From assembly GCF_016863335.1 (NCBI RefSeq), contig NZ_BOOR01000008.1:124001-188000 (forward strand): 64,000 bases of DNA, written 5' to 3'. Each line of letters opens with the position of its first letter. The stretch's first letter is position 1. Position numbers and translations under genes: made by a program. Positions 43,649 to 52,400 of the stretch are shown here, one piece after another. Source of the stretch: Planotetraspora thailandica (GTDB taxonomy: Bacteria > Actinomycetota > Actinomycetes > Streptosporangiales > Streptosporangiaceae). The notes below the pieces were generated by a model. It had not been told where the DNA came from and made no database searches. It was given only the letters and a program-made list of their open reading frames with translations.

Positions 43649-44860
43649 CAGCCACGACCGTACGGCACGCAGGGCCTGCCGCCCGTGCTGTACGGCCGAG
43701 GCGACCTCGGGCAGCCCCTGAGGCGTCTGCGCGATGAGGAGGGTCTGCTTGGCGGCCTCGTAGGCGTCGAGGGCGGCCCGCCATTCCGCGCTGGGCCCGG
43801 TGACCTGGTTGATCTTCATATCGAAGTCGAGGGCGTCGATCTCCTCGCCGAGCCGGGTCACGTCTTCCTCGGCCGCCCGTCGCGCCGCGGCATAGCCCGC
43901 CGCGTTGCGCTGCCTGCGGCGATGGGTGACACCCCAGATCAGCAACGTGCCGCCGAGGCCGACCGCGCTGACGATCACGAGGCTGACGGCGAGGGACGTG
44001 CCGCCGTCTGAGGCGGCGCCCGAGAACACGTCGGTGATCGGGTTGCCGTCGCCCGCCGGCGTGATCGCGTCGTCGGGCACGTCGTCGGCCGAGCCGCGGG
44101 CCCCGGTGAGATTGACGTCGTCGGCCTGCGTGAAGGAGGCGGCCTCCACGCTCGCCCCGGTGAAGTCGGCGCCCTGGAGACTCGCCTGGGTGAACTCGGC
44201 CTCTTCGAGATCGGCGTTCCGGAGTACCGCATATTCGAGGTGCGCCTGGCTGAACTTGGCGTCCGCCAGTTTGGCCCCGGTGAAGTCGGCCGTACGCCCC
44301 TCGATCTGCCCCAGACCGGCCCCGCGCAGGTCGGCGCTCTTCAGATCGGCGTCGGTGAGGTCGGCCTGGGTGAGGACCACCCGGGTCATCACGGCCTCGG
44401 TCAGGTCGGCGTGGGGGAACTCGGCCTGGCCGGCCTCGGCGTCGATGAGGATCGCGCCGCGCAGGTCGGCCTGCTTGGCCCGCAGTTGGCCGAGGTCGGC
44501 GTGGCTGAGATCGGCCCCGCGCAGGTCGGCGTATTCCAGGTGGGCCTGGGTCAGATCGGCCTCCTTGAGGGACGCGTCCCGCAGGATGGCCCCTGTGAGG
44601 TCCTTCTGGCCCAGTTCGGCCTCGTCGAGCTTGGCCTTCGTGAGATCGGCGCACCGCAGGGTCTCGGGAAGCGTGGCGCCGTGGGTGAAGTCCTTGCCGC
44701 GGAGGTTCACCCGGTCGCGTGGCTTGCACGGCCCCGCCGCCGCGGCGTGAGCCGCCGATGCGGGGAGGGCGGCCGGGGTGGCCGCGGATGCCGGGAGGGC
44801 GGTGATCAGAGCCGCCGGGGTGGCGAAGAGAACGCCGACGACGAGGGGGGCGATACGCAC
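43625..44860 (-). CDS. Secreted/membrane pentapeptide-repeat protein with cytoplasmic module
   Basis: A 411-residue protein. A signal peptide (about 1-30) and an Ala/Pro-rich stretch precede about 35 pentapeptide repeats of the A(D/N)LxX type from about residue 55 to 245 (DLTGAIL, ADLRGADLSHADL, EADLTQAHLEYADL), which should form a right-handed beta helix outside the cell. One membrane helix follows (SLVIVSAVGLGGTLLIWGV). The C-terminal 95 residues are cytoplasmic: EEDVTRLGEEIDALDFDMK...EWRAALDAYEAAKQTL. The same module occurs in the TPM-like protein across repeat cluster B. Function is unknown. Confidence 0.85.
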   Translation of the reverse strand: MRIAPLVVGVLFATPAALITALPASAATPAALPASAAHAAAAGPCKPRDRVNLRGKDFTHGATLPETLRCADLTKAKLDEAELGQKDLTGAILRDASLKEADLTQAHLEYADLRGADLSHADLGQLRAKQADLRGAILIDAEAGQAEFPHADLTEAVMTRVVLTQADLTDADLKSADLRGAGLGQIEGRTADFTGAKLADAKFSQAHLEYAVLRNADLEEAEFTQASLQGADFTGASVEAASFTQADDVNLTGARGSADDVPDDAITPAGDGNPITDVFSGAASDGGTSLAVSLVIVSAVGLGGTLLIWGVTHRRRQRNAAGYAAARRAAEEDVTRLGEEIDALDFDMKINQVTGPSAEWRAALDAYEAAKQTLLIAQTPQGLPEVASAVQHGRQALRAVRSWLSDVRGLG

Positions 44861-44953
44861 GAAGCCTCCAGAAAGAACCCCCCGATCCTCTCTACCTGCC
44901 CCCCAACCCTAGCCCCTCCCATGGGCTTGATCACGCCCCGCCCCCTTTGTCCC

Positions 44954-45079
44954 GTGATCATGCAGAAGTTCGGGGATATGCGGCGTGACCTGCGTGTTTC
45001 CGGTTCGTGATCATGCAGAAGTTCGGGCAGGCGAACGCTGACCTGGGATATCGCGCATCGTGATCATGCAGTTTCGGGA
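44954..45079 (+). repeat. 53-bp phased repeat, cluster B left arm (3 forward units)
   Basis: Units start at 44954, 45007 and 45060, exactly 53 bp apart. The first two have the complete GTGATCATGCAGAAGTTCGG and a second block (TGACCTGCG, TGACCTGGG) at offset 33-41. The third breaks off after GTGATCATGCAG. Confidence 0.9.
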
Positions 45080-45086
45080 GTAGGTG

Positions 45087-45166
45087 TTGCGCCCTCGGGC
45101 CGTGCCGCCCGCGGCATGCATGCCGGTTGCGCCCTCGGGCCGTGCCGCCCGCGGCATGCATGCCGG
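45087..45166 (+). repeat. Two perfect 40-bp tandem repeats
   Basis: Unit 1 is 45087-45126 and unit 2 is 45127-45166, identical by eye, with a partial third (TTGTGCC...) after them. Each contains the palindrome GGCATGCATGCC. They lie in the central loop of cluster B. Confidence 0.9.
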
Positions 45167-45240
45167 TTGTGCCATGCCGGTTGTGCGGGCCGTGCTGCCG
45201 GCGAACGTGCCTGGCCCTGGCCGTACCTGGGTTTCCGAGC

Positions 45241-45288
45241 AAAAAAGTTCGTGACCTTGCACTCGCCGATGAGTGCAAGGTCACGAAC
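45241..45288 (-). terminator. Perfect 18-bp intrinsic terminator (minus strand)
   Basis: GTTCGTGACCTTGCACTC and its complement flank a GCCGAT loop. AAAAAA at 45241-45246 becomes a U-run directly after the stem on the minus strand. It probably ends transcription of the TPM-like gene, about 190 bp past its stop, so the inverted arm of cluster B would be transcribed in its 3' UTR. Confidence 0.9.
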
Positions 45289-45318
45289 GATGAAATGCCT
45301 GGTCACCGTGGTCGGTGG

Positions 45319-45443
45319 CGAGCTACTGCATGATCACGAAATGTAGATCCGCAGGTCATGCCGTGTATCCCCGAACTTCTGCATGATCACGAACCGGGGA
45401 AGTGCATGTCATGCCACCCGTCTGCGAACTTCTGCATGATCAC
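45319..45443 (-). repeat. 53-bp phased repeat, cluster B right arm (3 inverted units)
   Basis: Inverted units begin at 45443, 45390 and 45337, exactly 53 bp apart. The two outer ones have the full core; the second block reads TGACATGCA and TGACCTGCG. The inner one diverges after GTGATCATGCAGTA. Confidence 0.9.
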
Positions 45444-45479
45444 GCCCAGTGGGAGAGGTTTCGCCTGAGTAACCTGGGG

Positions 45480-46859
45480 TTACCAGTCGCCGCCGCCGAA
45501 ATCGCCTCCGCCGAAGTCTCCGCCTCCGCCGCCCCAGTCGCCTCCGCCGAAGTCGCCGCCACCGCCGCCCCAGTCGCCGCCACCGGCATCGACGCCGTCC
45601 TGGTAGCCCGAGTCGTATCCGGCGCCGAAGCCGCCGCCGCCCCATCCGCCGAAGGCGCCGCCCAGCATGGTGCCGACCAGCATTCCGGTCAGGAGGTCGC
45701 CGCCGAAACCGCCGTAGTAGCCGTAAGCGTACGGCTGGTAGGCCGGGCCGGCGTCCCAGTACGGCCGGCGGTGGCCGTTGACCACGACTTCACGCATCTG
45801 CGGGTCGAAGCCGCGCTCGACGGCCTCGGCGTCCATGGCGCACGCGGGCACCTCGCGGGCCGCGCCACCGGGCGGGGCCCACCGCACGTTGCGGACCGAC
45901 GGGCCGTGCTGCGGGTTGAAGAAGCACGGAGGAAGCCGCTCGGGCAGGGGCTGGTTGTTCACGCGGGCCTTGACGCACGCGAGGGCGTAGCGGCCGTCCT
46001 CCAGGGTGGAGGTCACGGTGCGCAGGTCCTCCGGGCGCTTGACCGCGGCCAGTTCGACCTTGGAGCGCTCGTAGGTGTCGAGCGCACGCTGCCAGTCGGC
46101 AGAGGTCTCGGACTGCGGCAACATCTTGACGTCGACGTCGAGTGCGGTGATCTCCTCACCGAACTTGGTGACGTCTTCCTCGACGGTCTGCTTCACCGCG
46201 GCGAGCTCGGCGGCCTCGCGCTCCTCGCGCTTGCGCTTCATACGACGGGAGACGATCCACAAACCGGCACCTCCGACGACCGCAATTCCCAAAATGCCCA
46301 CCAGGACACCGGTTCCGCCGCCACCGGTCGCGCTGCCCTGCTCACGCGCCGCCTTGACGTCGCCTTCGACGGCCAGGTTGACCCGGTTGGCGAAGTCCTG
46401 CATGCCGGTGACCACGTCTTTGTTGTTGGCGGCGGCCAGGTCGGCCAGTTGCCCGGCGGCGTTCCTGGGCAGGGCGCTCGACGCCGCGAAAAGGCTGGTG
46501 CCGTCCAGCACGGCGACGGTGGCGCTCGACCTGCCGGCCGCGTCGAGCTGGGCGCCCAGAGAGGAGAGGTACGGCCCGGCCTGCGCGCTGGTGATCGTGC
46601 CGTCAGGCAGCGCGACCGCGTAGATCTTGGACTTGGAGTCCTTCAAGGTCGAGCGGATGTCGTCCTGCTGCCCGGAGGACAGCGGTGAGCCGCTCTGTAC
46701 GAAGAGGGGGTCTCCGCCTCGCCAGGCCGCCAGCACAGTGGCGGGGTCGGGCGGGGCCGCGGCGTGCGCGGCGGGGGAGAACGCGAACAGCGCCATGAGG
46801 CCGACGACAAGCGCCGCTATGGCGGCCCCCGTACGGCCCAGCGGGTGATTGATGGTCAC
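45480..46859 (-). CDS. TPM-like membrane protein with glycine-rich tail
   Basis: A 459-residue protein from GTG 46859 (AGGAGG upstream). A signal peptide or first helix (GAAIAALVVGLMALFAFSPAAHA) precedes an extracellular TPM-like domain (about 35-170, with SGQQDDIRSTLKDSKSKIYAVALP). A membrane helix (VLVGILGIAVVGGAGLWIV) is followed by a cytoplasmic module (EEDVTKFGEEITALDVDVK...DWQRALDTYERSKVEL) like that of the pentapeptide protein. The tail from about 360 holds two glycine-rich hydrophobic runs and ends in repeats of GGGGDFGGGDW. Such tails are seen in several actinobacterial TPM proteins. Function is unknown. Confidence 0.8.
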   Translation of the reverse strand: MTINHPLGRTGAAIAALVVGLMALFAFSPAAHAAAPPDPATVLAAWRGGDPLFVQSGSPLSSGQQDDIRSTLKDSKSKIYAVALPDGTITSAQAGPYLSSLGAQLDAAGRSSATVAVLDGTSLFAASSALPRNAAGQLADLAAANNKDVVTGMQDFANRVNLAVEGDVKAAREQGSATGGGGTGVLVGILGIAVVGGAGLWIVSRRMKRKREEREAAELAAVKQTVEEDVTKFGEEITALDVDVKMLPQSETSADWQRALDTYERSKVELAAVKRPEDLRTVTSTLEDGRYALACVKARVNNQPLPERLPPCFFNPQHGPSVRNVRWAPPGGAAREVPACAMDAEAVERGFDPQMREVVVNGHRRPYWDAGPAYQPYAYGYYGGFGGDLLTGMLVGTMLGGAFGGWGGGGFGAGYDSGYQDGVDAGGGDWGGGGGDFGGGDWGGGGGDFGGGDFGGGDW

Positions 46860-46989
46860 GGCTTCTAGCCTCCTTCGCCCTACTGGACGAACGGCAGGGC
46901 GTCATAGTTCCTCGCGGCAAACCGTATCGGCTCGCGTGACGACGGCAAGGTCATGCCCGGATGGGACCACTTGCGACTTATTTGACCCT

Positions 46990-47013
46990 GATAAGCAAAT
47001 TATCCCGCTTATC
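46990..47013. promoter_or_regulatory. GATAAGC/GCTTATC inverted repeat upstream of the TPM-like gene
   Basis: GATAAGC and GCTTATC flank a 10-bp AT-rich spacer, about 130 bp upstream of GTG 46859, in a low-GC island. CCCATATGGG (about 47039-47048) is a second nearby palindrome. Possible operators; unproven. Confidence 0.4.
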
Positions 47014-47137
47014 CAGCTTTCACATTCCGCCTAAATACCCATATGGGGGATTGGCAGTGAAAAAAGTCTTGAATGGTGAAATATCCGCCTAAAGGGCAAC
47101 GTCGTGCGCGCCTCGGCCGCGCGCACGGCGGAGAAGG

Positions 47138-48886
47138 TCAGGCGTCCTTGATCTCGCAGATGACGGCGCCCGCCGTCACGGTCTGGCCGACGGCTGCGGC
47201 GAGCCCGGTCACCGTGCCCGCCTTGTGCGCCTGGAGCGGCTGCTCCATCTTCATCGCCTCGAGGACGACGATCGTGTCGCCGGCCGCCACCGTGTCCCCG
47301 TCGGCCACGACGACCTTGACGATGGTGCCCTGCATCGGGCTGACGAGGGCGTCGCCTCCGGCCGCCGCCTTCTTCGCTCCGCCGCCGCGTGCGCTCCGCC
47401 GCGGCGAGGACTTCGGCTCCGTACGGCCGGCCGTACCGAGACCGGAGGGAAGCACGACCTCCAGTCGCTTGCCGCCGACCTCCACCGTGATGCGTTCGCG
47501 CTCGGCGGGCTCGCCGGCCTCGACGGCCCCCTCGAAGGGCGGGATGTCGTTCACGAACTCGGTCTCGATCCACCGGGTGTGTACGGAGAAGGGCTCACCC
47601 GTGAAAGCGGGGTCGTCGACCACGGCGCGATGGAACGGCAGCACGGTCGGCATGCCCTCGATCTCGAACTCGGCCAGTGCCCGGCGTGAGCGCTCCAGCG
47701 CCTCCCGGCGGCTGGAGCCGGTCACGATCAGCTTGGCCACGAGGGAGTCGAACGACTGCGGCACCGTCATGCCGGTCTCATAACCGGAGTCGAGCCGTAC
47801 GCCGGGACCGGACGGCGCGCGCATGGCCGTCAGCGTGCCGGGCGCGGGAAGGAACCCACGGCCCGCGTCCTCGGCGTTGATCCGGAACTCGATCGAGTGG
47901 CCGCGCAGCACGGGGTCGCCGTAGCCGAGGGCCTCCCCGTCGGCGATGCGGAACATCTCCCTCACCAGGTCGACGCCGGCGACCTCCTCGGTGACCGGGT
48001 GCTCCACCTGGAGGCGGGTGTTGACCTCGAGGAAGGAGATCGTGCCGTCCTGCCCGACGAGGAACTCGCAGGTGCCCGCCCCCGTGTAGCCGGCCTCGCG
48101 CAGGATCGCCTTGGAGGACGAATACAGCAGCGCGCGCTGCTCGTCGGTCAGGAACGGCGCGGGCGCCTCCTCGACGAGCTTCTGGTGGCGGCGCTGCAAC
48201 GAGCAGTCGCGCGTGCTCACCACGACGACGTTGCCGTGCCGGTCGGCGAGGCACTGGGTCTCCACGTGCCGCGGCCGGTCGAGGTAGCGCTCGACGAAGC
48301 ACTCTCCCCGGCCGAAGGCCGTCACGGCCTCGCGGACCGCCGACTCGTACAGGTCGGGGATCTCCTCTATGGTCCGGGCGACCTTCAGGCCCCGGCCTCC
48401 TCCGCCGAACGCCGCCTTGATCGCGATCGGCAGGCCGTGTTCCTCGGCGAAGGCGACGACCTCCTCGACTCCGGAGACGGGGTCGGCGGTGCCCGCGACC
48501 AGGGGGGCGCCCACGCGCTGGGCGATGTGCCTGGCCTGCACCTTGTCGCCGAGCGCGGTGATCGCGGCGGGCGACGGTCCGATCCAGATCAGGCCCGCGT
48601 CCAGTACGGCCTGCGCGAAGTCGGCGTTCTCGGCCAGGAATCCGTAACCGGGATGGACGGCGTCGGCGCCGGTCTCCCTGGCGACCGTCAGCAGTTTGCC
48701 GATGTTGAGATAGGTGTCGGCCGGTGTCTGCCCGCTCAGGGCGTGCGCCTCGTCGGCGACCCGCACGTGCAAGGCGTCCAGATCCTGGTCGGCGTACACC
48801 GCGACGCTGGTCATCCCGGCGTCCTTGCAGGCGCGGGCGATCCGTACGGCGATCTCACCCCGGTTGGCGATCAGGACCTTCTCCAC
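47138..48886 (-). CDS. Acetyl/propionyl-CoA carboxylase alpha subunit (biotin carboxylase + BCCP)
   Basis: A 582-residue AccA-type alpha chain of actinobacterial acyl-CoA carboxylases. Residues 1-450 are biotin carboxylase: [21 protein letters not shown] at the start, ATP-grasp loop [27 protein letters not shown], and [22 protein letters not shown]. After an Ala/Lys linker, the BCCP domain ends the protein with the biotin-accepting Lys in [11 protein letters not shown]. It needs a separate beta (AccB/PccB) chain, which is not in this window. GTG 48886 follows GGAAGG. It makes malonyl- or methylmalonyl-CoA for fatty acid and polyketide synthesis. Confidence 0.95.
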   Translation of the reverse strand: MEKVLIANRGEIAVRIARACKDAGMTSVAVYADQDLDALHVRVADEAHALSGQTPADTYLNIGKLLTVARETGADAVHPGYGFLAENADFAQAVLDAGLIWIGPSPAAITALGDKVQARHIAQRVGAPLVAGTADPVSGVEEVVAFAEEHGLPIAIKAAFGGGGRGLKVARTIEEIPDLYESAVREAVTAFGRGECFVERYLDRPRHVETQCLADRHGNVVVVSTRDCSLQRRHQKLVEEAPAPFLTDEQRALLYSSSKAILREAGYTGAGTCEFLVGQDGTISFLEVNTRLQVEHPVTEEVAGVDLVREMFRIADGEALGYGDPVLRGHSIEFRINAEDAGRGFLPAPGTLTAMRAPSGPGVRLDSGYETGMTVPQSFDSLVAKLIVTGSSRREALERSRRALAEFEIEGMPTVLPFHRAVVDDPAFTGEPFSVHTRWIETEFVNDIPPFEGAVEAGEPAERERITVEVGGKRLEVVLPSGLGTAGRTEPKSSPRRSARGGGAKKAAAGGDALVSPMQGTIVKVVVADGDTVAAGDTIVVLEAMKMEQPLQAHKAGTVTGLAAAVGQTVTAGAVICEIKDA

Positions 48887-49218
48887 CGGCGTCTTACCTT
48901 CCTTCCCCGGCCGCTACGGCCTGGTGAGCCTCCATGGAGTGTAAGCGGCTGCCCGCGATCGGAGATCCTCGGCCCCAATCCAGCGCGTTTCTAGAAAAGC
49001 AGTTCGACGGCGAATCGGCCGATGGCCCCTCGGCACCCACGCGGCCGGACCGATCCGGGCGGGTGCGGGCGGGAGCCACGCGGACCCGTGGCGCCCTCGC
49101 ACTCACCATGTGGCTGTATCGGCGGACCTGGCGGTATAGCCACTTGGCATAAATCCTTCACAGACTTGACCGGCGATCTACGGTGAGGGCGGCCCCGTGT
49201 CGACGAAGGAGTGACCGA
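48887..49218. other. Intergenic region between divergent carboxylase and WXG100 genes
   Basis: A 332-bp promoter region for both genes. A translated scan shows no supported gene. An AT-richer patch at about 49136-49165 (TTGGCATAAATCC) may hold the WXG100 promoter. AAGGAG at about 49206 is its ribosome site. Confidence 0.5.
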
Positions 49219-49491
49219 ATGAGTAACAACTTGCTCGGCGGCGACCCCGCGCAGATGCAGAGCATGGCCGCGCAGTTCAATCAGCAGGCCGACCAGGTCC
49301 GCGCGACGATGGCGGCCCTCGACCGCGAGGCGGCCAAGGTCGGCACCGCGTGGACGGGCCCCGGCTCGCAGCGGTTCCACGAGGCGTGGCAGAGCTACCG
49401 GGCCGCCTTCCAGCGCATGTCGGAGGAGCTCAACGAGGCCTCCCGGGTCATCACGACCTATCGCGGCAACATCGAGTCCGCCACGCGGTAA
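49219..49491 (+). CDS. WXG100 family type VII secretion substrate (EsxA-like)
   Basis: A 90-residue helical-hairpin protein from ATG 49219. Two amphipathic helices are joined by the turn AWTGPGSQRFHEAW, where the WxG motif is W-T-G. LGGDPAQMQSMAAQFNQQADQV makes the first helix and YRAAFQRMSEELNEASRVITTY the second. The C-terminal export signal YxxxE is not exact (the end reads TYRGNIESATR, giving YRGNIE). It is tail-to-tail with the EccC gene, with only four bases between the stops. It is likely exported as a homodimer or with a partner by that ATPase. Confidence 0.92.
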   Translation: MSNNLLGGDPAQMQSMAAQFNQQADQVRATMAALDREAAKVGTAWTGPGSQRFHEAWQSYRAAFQRMSEELNEASRVITTYRGNIESATR

Positions 49492-49495
49492 CCGG

Positions 49496-52400
49496 CTATG
49501 CGGGCAACGCGGCCTGGATCGGAGTCGCGGTGCCCGAGATCACCAGCAGGCCGCGACCAGGCGGGCCGCCCACGGCCCCGCGCGGCAGGCGCACACTGAA
49601 CAGGTCGCCGTCGGCGGGGCTCTGCACCGACAGCAGCAGCCCCGTCCTCGACTTTCTGGCCTCCGCGGCGAAGCCCCGGTAGGCCGTCGCCAGGTCCCCC
49701 GTGGCACCCGCGACCAGCAACCCGTGCTCGCCGTCACGCGCCATGCGCAGGATCTCCTCCACGGCCAGCCCGAGCATCGACTCCGGCGAGATCAGCTCGG
49801 CGTCGTCGACGAGCATCACATACCGCTTGTGCGCCGAGACGAGCGCGAGCGGGTCGTTCGCCCCGGGCAGCCCGCCGAAGTCGTCCGCCTCGGAGGCGCC
49901 CACGCTCCGGGAGTTCCCGTCGAGCACGGCCAGCACCCCCGGCGAACCGGCCAGGTCGCGCAGCGGACTGCGGCGCGGCGTGACCGCGATGACCGGAATG
50001 CCGCGCTGGAGCAACGAGCGCGCCGCTGTGAGCAGGCACGACGACCGGCCCGAGCGGGGTGGGCCCGCGACGACGGCCGCGGGCCCCTGCCCGAGCAGGT
50101 CCACTCCGAGCGGCGTCAAGGTGTCGCCTCCCGCGCCGAGCAGCGCCCACAGCGGCGACGGCGGCTCGAACGACTCGTCCAGCTCCAGCACCTGGTCGGC
50201 GGTGATGCGCACCGGCAGCGCGTCGACCCGCAGCGGCGGCTCCGAGCGCCACGCCCACGTCCCGCGCCGGTGCGACGACCCGCCGAACCGGTCCCTCGCC
50301 GTACGGGCGAGCTCCTGCAGCGCCGCCACCTGGGCAGGGCCCGCGGGGTCGTCCGCCAGCAGCGCGATCTGGCTCTCCACGAGGCCGTGCTCGCCCACCG
50401 ACAGGGCGCGCCCCGGGGGCATCGACCTCGGCAGGTTCTTCACGGGCAGCCCCGCCAGGCCGTAGTCGGCGGGGTCGGCGAGCCGCAGCACCAGGCGGTC
50501 CTCGAACAGCGTGGAGATCTGCCCGAGCAGCCCCGACCTGTCGGAGGTGACGACCGCGCGCAACCCCACGGCCGGTCCCTCTCTGAGCAGTTGCAGCAGA
50601 GCGTCGACGAGCCGCCCGTAGTCGTAGTTCTCGAACGCGGCGACGTAGCCCTCCCAGCGGTCCACCATCAGCACCAGCCACGGCAGCCGCCCGGCGGCGT
50701 CCCCGAAGTCGTGCAGGGCGTCGCCCGCGCGCGTATGCGACCTGGCCGCCTCCCGGGCCTCGGCGAGCGAGGCGTATCCGGCTTCGGCGAGCAGTTGCTG
50801 GCGCCGGCCGACCTCGGCGCGCAGCCGGGTGAGCAGGCGGTCGACCCGGTCGAGCTGGTCGCGGGTCACCACGGCGCCGCAGTGCGGCAGCCCGACCAGC
50901 GGCAGCAGGGCGCCGGAGCCGCAGTCGATCGCGTGGATGTGCACGTCCTCGGGGGAGACGCTGGACGCGATCGACCCCGCGACGGTCCGCAACACGGTCG
51001 ACCGCCCGCTGCGTGCTGTGCCGGCGACGAGCAGGTGCCCGCCCTGCCGCAGGTCGAGCACCAGAGGCCGCGTCTCCTGCTCCCAGGGCATGTCGGTGAG
51101 GCCGAACGCCAGCGGCGGCACCTCCTGCGCCGCCGACTGGTACGGACGACGCGGGCGGGTGTCTTTCGGCGGTTCCGGCAGTTCCTCCAGGGTGATGTGG
51201 TCGCTCAGCGGCGGCAGCCACGGACTGGGCTGCTCGGGGATGCCGCGGCCCGCCTCGGTGAGCACGTCGACGAGCATGGCCAGATCGGTGCCGGCCGACG
51301 ACGACGCCTTGACGGCGATCTCCAGCGGGTGCCCGAGCGACGACCACGGCAGGTCGACCACCCGCACCTCGTCGGCATCTCTGCCCTCGCCGCCGGGGAT
51401 GCGGCCCCCGATGCGCGCGGTCTGCACGGCCACGGGAGCGGCAGAGCCCGTTCGCACGTAACACCGCCCGGGCGTGGTCCGGGAGATGTGCGCCGCGTCG
51501 GGCGCGTCGATCACGTCGGCGGACTCCCGGGAGTCGGTGACGCGCAGCGCGATGCGCAGCGACGTGTTGGCCTGGATGTCGGCCGTCACGACGCCGCCGG
51601 GACGCTGGGTGGCGAGGATCAGATGGATGCCGAGCGAGCGGCCGCGCCTCGCGATGTCGACCAGGCCTTCGACGAAGTCGGGCAACTCCGACACCATCGC
51701 GGCGAACTCGTCGATGACCAGCACGAGCCTGGGCAGCGGCGGGTGGCCCGCGGACCGCTCCGAGCCGTCCCGGCCGGTGCCCGGGTCACCGAAGATGCCG
51801 TTGCCTCCGCCTTTCCGGGATTTGCGCACGCCGCCCGCTCCGAGCACCCACGTCGAGCCGCGTGAGCGCATGCGGTGGTAGTCGTCGACGTCCTTGGCGC
51901 CGGCGTCCAGGAGCACCCGTTCCCTCCTGCGGATCTCGGCGGCCAGCGACGACAGCGCCCGCTGGGTCAGGTGGCCGTCGAGGTCGCTGACCATGCCCAC
52001 CGTGTGCGGGAGCCGTACGCACTCCTTGAAGGCGGCGCCGCCCTTGTAGTCGATGAGGACGAACGTCATCTCGTCCGGCCTGTTGGCCACCGCCAATGAG
52101 CAGATCAGCGTCTGGAGCAGCTCCGACTTGCCCGCGCCCGTGGTGCCGGCGACCAGGGCATGCGGGCCGTCCCTGCTGATGTCGACCTCGAACGGCCCTT
52201 CAGGCCCGACGCCGATGACGGCCCTGGTCGAGCGGCCCCACCCCTTGGGCACGTCAAGCGGGCCGAGCAGATCCAGCAGGCGCGCCGACTCCGGCAGGGC
52301 CGAGGACGGGTCGTCCCTGCTGACGTCGCGCAGCGGGGCGAGCGCCCTGCCGAGGCGGTCGGCCCACGAGGCGGAGACCTGGTCGGCGCGGATGCCCCCG

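Larger units (their letters stand above)
44861..45479. other. Intergenic region holding repeat cluster B
   Basis: This 619-bp stretch has no credible gene. From left to right it holds three forward 53-bp units, a duplicated 40-bp GC-rich block, a perfect minus-strand terminator and three inverted 53-bp units. A partial inverted core, CTTGATCACG (44926-44935), precedes the first unit. Confidence 0.8.

Noticed and set aside
44926-44935. CTTGATCACG as a further inverted unit of cluster B
   Set aside because: Only the GATCAC part matches, it lies outside the 53-bp phase, and the rest of the unit is absent. Mentioned only as a possible fragment.
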